Shown one piece after another: positions 37,003 through 41,227 of a stretch of DNA of 41,227 nt. The stretch lies in IMG/VR virus record IMGVR_UViG_3300029267_000641, positions 1-41,227 of that record. One strand, given 5' to 3'. The DNA comes from a virus. Under the pieces are notes generated by a model. It saw only the letters and a program-made list of their open reading frames with translations, ran no database searches and was not told where the DNA came from. The position numbers and the translations under genes were made by a program. How positions within the stretch are numbered: position 1 is the stretch's first letter; every line of letters starts with the position of its first letter.

Positions 37003-38229
37003 CTATTTCGTCGTAATTTGTCTACTTCCTACGGTGTCTATCTCGAAATGAATTCCTACAGTCGCCACTAGAGCATCACCAGCGTAAGCATCACCAGCAG
37101 AAGCGACTCTTTCTAAAGTAAAAAGAAATTGGTCTCCGATCTTAAAATTAGTTCCGGTAATCTCATCGAAATCAGTTCTCATAAACTCGTACTGAGTATC
37201 GAACGCTATTTCCTTAGTTATAGTCGTGACAGCGTCCAACGTGGTATCGTCTCTTGCTAGGGTGTAGGTAAGTTGCCAGTTCACATAGTCCGTACCTGTT
37301 GGAGCCGCCTTTCCTTGCCAGTGTATATGGAAAGTAATATTAGAACCTTCCTTGTAACGATGTTCCAGCTCGAAAGACCCATGAATCTCTTCACCGACTG
37401 CGAACGCATAAGTTTCGATTCCAGTATCATCACCAGCCTCATCAACGAACGTATCCACGTCCGGCTGGTTAGCGGCTGGTAAGGTCAATAGCATTGCGCC
37501 TACGTTAACATCATCCCAAACCGTAGCATCGCCGTGAAACTCTAATATTCCATCAGCCTCGAACTTGGAGTAATTGGTCACACCGCCATCGCCCAAGGCC
37601 ACGGAATCGGAAGCCACAGACACTACAGCCGTTCCACCGATTTCCAACGTGAGCGAGTCAGCAGCTCGATTGATCGAACCAGCAGTAAGCTCACCAGTAC
37701 CTAAGCTGAGATTAGCAAACGTGGGACTGGCATCAGTCGTCAAGTCTTGATTGATAACGGACGCAAGCTCAACCGTCAACGAACAAGCCGAACTAAATGT
37801 CAACGTTCCAGCACTTCCATCCCCGATCGTGAAACCCTCATTCAAGGTGAGTGTGTTAGCCTGACCAAGGGCCGTGATCGTGACGTTGTAACCATCCCCG
37901 ATCGTGAAGTCCTCATTTAGTGTCAAAGAACGATCGCCACCACCAACAAGCAAGTTCAGAATACGATCAGCTGTGTCGTCTTCGTTCCACAGAAGCTGCA
38001 AGGTGTGAGAGGCATTAGTGTCGTTTAACTTTAACGAACCAACCGTCGCGTCGCCAGTGACATCAAGATCTCCGCCAACACCGAAGTCTCCATCAAATAA
38101 CCCTGAGCCATCCGTGCGAAAGGCTACTTGCGTCTCACCACTGAAGTCACCATCCGGATCACCAATGTCTTCGGTATCATCGAATAACGCTGGCCCGAAA
38201 GAACCTACATAGATCTTTTGGACTGTCAT
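37003..38229 (-). CDS. Beta-repeat fibre-like virion protein, 408 aa
   Basis: ATG 38229 overlaps the upstream TGA (ATGA). The first 120 residues include DGDFGVGGDLDVTGDATVGSL, with repeats such as NEDFTIGDGYNVT and NEGFTIGDGSAGT. The C-terminal 150 residues (GSFELEHRYKEGSNITFHIHW) look like a beta-sandwich. It may be a tail or head fibre. Placement between the terminase and portal genes is unusual for a fibre. Confidence 0.6.
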   Translation of the reverse strand: MTVQKIYVGSFGPALFDDTEDIGDPDGDFSGETQVAFRTDGSGLFDGDFGVGGDLDVTGDATVGSLKLNDTNASHTLQLLWNEDDTADRILNLLVGGGDRSLTLNEDFTIGDGYNVTITALGQANTLTLNEGFTIGDGSAGTLTFSSACSLTVELASVINQDLTTDASPTFANLSLGTGELTAGSINRAADSLTLEIGGTAVVSVASDSVALGDGGVTNYSKFEADGILEFHGDATVWDDVNVGAMLLTLPAANQPDVDTFVDEAGDDTGIETYAFAVGEEIHGSFELEHRYKEGSNITFHIHWQGKAAPTGTDYVNWQLTYTLARDDTTLDAVTTITKEIAFDTQYEFMRTDFDEITGTNFKIGDQFLFTLERVASAGDAYAGDALVATVGIHFEIDTVGSRQITTK

Positions 38230-38441
38230 CTAGTTAACGGTTTCCTCTTACCAGTAGTTTTCTCGACCCTTTCTACTACGTCCATAGAAAAAGGATCACC
38301 ATAAGCGGCACGAGTTCTATAAACTTGTTCTAGGCTGCCGCCAGCCCTTTCAACGTCCTTCCTAGTTATGGGACTTTCAGGGCCCTCGTTGTGCTTCAGG
38401 CTGCTCTTGCTCTTTTTGTAAAGCTTAACTACTCTAGGCAT
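38226..38441 (-). CDS. Small basic hypothetical protein, 71 aa
   Basis: The start is ATG 38441 (MPRVVKLYKKSKS) behind CTGGAGGTACAAGC, overlapping the terminase end by 8 nt; the frame is open upstream inside the terminase but no site is there. Basic N-terminus, helical C-terminal part (SMDVVERVEKTTGKRKPL). No family recognised. Confidence 0.6.
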   Translation of the reverse strand: MPRVVKLYKKSKSSLKHNEGPESPITRKDVERAGGSLEQVYRTRAAYGDPFSMDVVERVEKTTGKRKPLTR

Positions 38442-39948
38442 GCTTGTACCTCCAGTCCGTTGTACGTACGTCACAAGACTCGTAAAGTTCCTTGTACTCA
38501 TCTTCCGGATTATCTAACTCCGGTCCTTCAAAATACCGTTCTCCGAGATCAAGCATCTCGATAATGTACGCGAATGCGTCCATGATGTCCCATAGTCGTG
38601 ACCTTGGAAAACTCATCAACTGTGCCTCAAGTTCATGACAACAGTTCTCGTTGTGATAAACGTAACCCTGTCGATAGTAGGGCAACAGCTCCTTAATTCG
38701 CTTCTCCTTGCCACGCTCCTGTGAGTCACCACCACGCGCTTTCAACCAGACTGGCTCACCGATCGGGATACCACGCTTAATAATCTCGTTCTTGACTGGC
38801 TGCTTAATAAACTCTTCAAGCGACGTGACTTCGACGCCAAGCACGTGTGCGTTCAGTCGGGCAAGCATCTGAAACATCTCGTTGTAGAGCTCATCCGGAT
38901 ACATCTTGCGTGAGACAACATCACGAACGTAAAGCCGGGCACTCTGACGATCGATCCCGACGCCAACAACGGCACTTTCGGCTGAGTGCATCTTAACTGT
39001 CTTCGCAGGGTCAGCAATTACCACACTCTCGACCCTGTCCTTAGTCTTCATGAACTCGTCTTCCGTCTCTGAGTAATGCTTGAAGTAAGACTGTTGAAAG
39101 ATCGCATCCTCAACGGAAACGGGTAAGTTTCTATACTCACGAGCGAACACGTCAAGCTGACCACGCCGTTCATGAGCGTCATACAGTTTCTTAACTTCCG
39201 TGTCCGGCATGAAGTTCGGCCAATTCGACTTTAAGTCCGGCCCACACAGCTCCAGTCGAACACTGTACCAATCCGGATCTTCCAAAAGGTGAACAAGCAA
39301 CGAATCCTCATGCAAAACGGTTCCAACCAGCACGATCTTCCAGTCCTTTCGCGCTCGGTTGATCGAGTTGCAAACATCAGAAAACCACCACTCCCGAAGC
39401 GTTTTTCGAAGATCATCATTACGAACGGCTTCCGGGTCTTCCAAGTCATCCGCGATAATCAAGTCCGGACGATAACGATCGTAAAGAATACCACGAACTT
39501 GCTGCCCGGCACCACGTGGCATCACCATCGTGCCGCTTTGCGTAATCCACTGTTCTTTCGAATACGACTCGCTCTTCATCGGGCCAAATAGCTCTTTGAC
39601 CATCGTATTGGTCGCGAGCTCACGCTTCAAGTTCTCGCCATCCATCACTGCTTTGGTAGCGGTAGCACTGATAGGAACGATGAACCTTTTTTCCCGAAAC
39701 AAAATCCTTTTCGCTGGATGAGCAATCGTGTCGATCGTGGTCTTTCCAAAGCCACGTGGTGCAGCAATGACAGCCTGCTGAATCGAATCATCGTCCAAGA
39801 TTCGAAAGATCTCATCATGTAGTTCCGAAAACGGAAGCCAAAAACGTTCTGGAAACAGCACCTTGGCGCATGTTCGTGTGCTTGCGTAGCACTGCGCCAT
39901 GATGGTTCTAACATCATCGTCGTACTTTAAACTAGTTGACGCTTCCAT
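38434..39948 (-). CDS. Terminase large subunit, 504 aa
   Basis: It packages DNA into heads: an ATPase motor plus nuclease. Walker A is A63-P-R-G-F-G-K-T70; Walker B is D162-LIIADDLED171 with the catalytic Glu at 170. The nuclease has D313 (IADPAKT) and a late D457 (DIMDAFAY). The length is typical. ATG 39948 lies within the upstream holin-like gene end; the usual AGGAG site is not visible, so translation may be coupled. Surrounded by a small protein on each side. Confidence 0.88.
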   Translation of the reverse strand: MEASTSLKYDDDVRTIMAQCYASTRTCAKVLFPERFWLPFSELHDEIFRILDDDSIQQAVIAAPRGFGKTTIDTIAHPAKRILFREKRFIVPISATATKAVMDGENLKRELATNTMVKELFGPMKSESYSKEQWITQSGTMVMPRGAGQQVRGILYDRYRPDLIIADDLEDPEAVRNDDLRKTLREWWFSDVCNSINRARKDWKIVLVGTVLHEDSLLVHLLEDPDWYSVRLELCGPDLKSNWPNFMPDTEVKKLYDAHERRGQLDVFAREYRNLPVSVEDAIFQQSYFKHYSETEDEFMKTKDRVESVVIADPAKTVKMHSAESAVVGVGIDRQSARLYVRDVVSRKMYPDELYNEMFQMLARLNAHVLGVEVTSLEEFIKQPVKNEIIKRGIPIGEPVWLKARGGDSQERGKEKRIKELLPYYRQGYVYHNENCCHELEAQLMSFPRSRLWDIMDAFAYIIEMLDLGERYFEGPELDNPEDEYKELYESCDVRTTDWRYKHA

Positions 39949-40186
39949 TGTCGATTTTTTTCTCTATTCGCTCCAGGCTACGTTTCACCCATTTCATGTC
40001 TGCTCGGAACTCACTCATCGCAGTTTCGCAAACTCGTTGTGACATCTCGACTTCAAAAACTCTTTGACTTAACTTCGTATCAATCGAACCAATCTGCGCA
40101 CTAGTAAATGCCAGCACCGTTATAAAGGCCGCAATAGCAGCAGCGATAGCTCCGATAGTCCCAACCATTTTTCCAGTGTTTGGCAT
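39932..40186 (-). CDS. Holin-like membrane/coiled-coil protein, 84 aa
   Basis: ATG 40186 follows TATGGAGTAAAGT. Residues about 8-30 (VGTIGAIAAAIAAFITVLAF) form one membrane span, followed by a coiled coil (TKLSQRVFEVEMSQR...VKRSLERIEKKID). The plan resembles small one-span phage holins or XhlA-type proteins; it could equally be a membrane partner of DNA packaging. Overlaps the terminase by 17 nt. Confidence 0.5.
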   Translation of the reverse strand: MPNTGKMVGTIGAIAAAIAAFITVLAFTSAQIGSIDTKLSQRVFEVEMSQRVCETAMSEFRADMKWVKRSLERIEKKIDNGSVN

Positions 40187-40189
40187 ACT

Positions 40190-40528
40190 TTACTCCATAG
40201 CCTTAATCATGCTTTGCTTAAGATCCTTGCTTCCTTCACACCAGTCCACGAAGACATTAACCATACGATCTCGAAGCGAGTGGTCGACTTGGCCTTTCCG
40301 GCCTCGATGATCGACACCACGCAGGGCAATCTGTTCCTCGGGCGAGAACATGAATTTCTTGACCTCAAGCCAGTCCTCAAAGTCTCTTGCAATGTCCTTG
40401 TACTGCCCTCGAACAAGCCTTCCACAGTTCTCTCTTTTGGGCTGTTTCTTGCCTATTAGATCACGAGGATCTGGAATTTCCTTTGCAAGCAAGTGTTGCA
40501 ACCCTTCTCGTTCTGTTTTGAATCTCAT
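40190..40528 (-). CDS. Hypothetical protein before the terminase, 112 aa
   Basis: ATG 40528 overlaps the upstream TAA (TAATG); the frame is open 5 codons further but this start is coupled. Helical and charged, with FKTEREGLQHLLAKEIPDPR, DFEDWLEVKKFMFSPEEQIA and DRMVNVFVDWCEGSKDL. By position it could be the small terminase, but I see no typical HTH, so this is only a possibility. Confidence 0.55.
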   Translation of the reverse strand: MRFKTEREGLQHLLAKEIPDPRDLIGKKQPKRENCGRLVRGQYKDIARDFEDWLEVKKFMFSPEEQIALRGVDHRGRKGQVDHSLRDRMVNVFVDWCEGSKDLKQSMIKAME

Positions 40529-41202
40529 TAGTACACCGCCCACTTATCGTTAAGACCGGATTCGTTGTCAGATGGGGATTCATTATTATCGTATAAAATA
40601 CATTCGAATATATACATACTAGCACCAACTATATTCCACCATAGTTCTGTGAAATCGTTACCAGCAGTTCCAGCATTTCCTGTTACAACAGTGCTACCAT
40701 TATACCTGATCTCTGAATTAGCGCCATTAGCTAAGCCATAGAACATATGATCATTCGGTAATGCAGTGTCAGTATTCCACAACAGACTGTCATCAAGTAA
40801 GTAAAGTAAATTCTTATTACCGCCGGAACCATAAGCACCCACAGTAAAACCACTAACATACTTTCTATACCCACCGCTCGAAATGATTCCACCACTCCTG
40901 GCAACAACGAAAATAGATTTCGGTTGAGTAAGTGACACTGTGCATACCATATACCCTGGATATATAGCTGCATCACCTTTTACTCCTGGTAACCCATTTT
41001 TAACATTCACATAATAAGTTGGCTTTTTACTCGCTATGCTCTGTGTCAGATCATTCCCATTCCCACTCGAATCTGGCCACGTTCCAACTGGGTCACCATC
41101 TTCAAGCCCAGTAATAGCATCAGCCTTCCACCAACCAACCGGAGAGCCGGAAGGGACAAAACCACTACTAATTGTAGCTGTCCTACCCAAAAGTCCTGGC
41201 AT
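40528..41202 (-). CDS. Concanavalin-A-like lectin-fold virion protein, 224 aa
   Basis: ATG 41202 follows ATGGAGGTACATCGTG; a longer frame reaches the window edge, so a start beyond 41226 cannot be excluded. GWWKADAITGLEDGDPVGTW, DSSGNGNDLTQSIASKKPTY, then WWNIVGASMYIFECILYDNN: this is the common LamG/ConA-like jelly-roll plan (W-x-x-A-D-A-I...DSSGNGND...), seen in phage fibres that bind sugars. First gene of the right block in transcription order in the window. Confidence 0.65.
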   Translation of the reverse strand: MPGLLGRTATISSGFVPSGSPVGWWKADAITGLEDGDPVGTWPDSSGNGNDLTQSIASKKPTYYVNVKNGLPGVKGDAAIYPGYMVCTVSLTQPKSIFVVARSGGIISSGGYRKYVSGFTVGAYGSGGNKNLLYLLDDSLLWNTDTALPNDHMFYGLANGANSEIRYNGSTVVTGNAGTAGNDFTELWWNIVGASMYIFECILYDNNESPSDNESGLNDKWAVY

Positions 41203-41227
41203 CACGATGTACCTCCATCCGTCCACG

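Noticed and set aside
1-41227. CRISPR array or insertion sequence
   Set aside because: No regularly spaced repeats with unique spacers, no transposase and no terminal inverted repeats were seen.
1-41227. Circularly closed complete genome
   Set aside because: Joining the ends would leave about 50 nt between divergent gene starts, with no promoter visible there, and I found no terminal repeat; more sequence beyond the window is likely.

Overview
The window is a 41-kb piece of a tailed double-stranded DNA phage genome with podovirus-like gene content. Genes on the left (about 26-16,323) all run rightward and encode small early proteins and DNA replication, recombination and nucleotide functions. 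Genes on the right (about 16,394-41,202) all run leftward and encode DNA packaging, head and tail proteins. The two blocks converge on a hairpin at 16,329-16,391. I see no integrase, RNA polymerase, clear endolysin or host housekeeping gene. Coding is dense, with many 1-4 nt start/stop overlaps (ATGA, TGATG, TAATG) and strong AGGAGG-type ribosome sites. An outer-membrane PagL-like barrel points to a Gram-negative host (inference). The closest relatives are probably uncultivated; I cannot name a genus.

Left block, region by region. 26-3,301 holds about a dozen very small genes, a PagL-like outer-membrane protein (1,130-1,693), and two odd tRNA-like RNA elements (2,001-2,132 and 2,413-2,607). 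Both elements are closed by the same 8-bp stem and carry an encoded ACCA end, but both are far too long for a tRNA. A good sigma70-type promoter at 3,323-3,352 with an A/C-rich leader drives the gene at 3,445. A long imperfect hairpin (3,847-3,900) follows it. 3,928-9,591 holds an ATP-dependent DNA ligase, small DNA-binding-like proteins, a PD-(D/E)XK nuclease with a likely Fe-S cluster, a Sak4-like recombination ATPase, its probable OB-fold partner, and a ribbon-helix-helix-like protein behind a structured leader. 9,581-16,323 holds a ParB-methyltransferase fusion, a DUF1599-like protein, dCMP deaminase, a uracil-glycosylase-like/3'-5' exonuclease/family A DNA polymerase fusion, a Zn-ribbon protein and a DUF3987-like primase-helicase.

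Right block, in transcription order from the right: a lectin-like beta protein, a small unknown, a membrane/coiled-coil protein (holin-like), the large terminase, a small basic protein, a beta-rich fibre-like protein, the portal, a small protein, a Pro/Glu-rich scaffold-like protein, two beta-rich decoration or fibre-like proteins, three small proteins, the major capsid protein, a head-tail adaptor, tail proteins including beta-propeller-like and Ig-like ones, a glycine-zipper virion protein and a 1,488-residue polyvalent ejection-type protein with an HEIQH motif.

The most unusual signals lie outside the proteins. They are the paired tRNA-like RNAs, a 27-bp near-palindrome (core GTTCAAAATTTGAAC) present four times, each just upstream of a ribosome site and on both arms, and a leader at 9,001-9,130 whose last stem can pair in two mutually exclusive ways.
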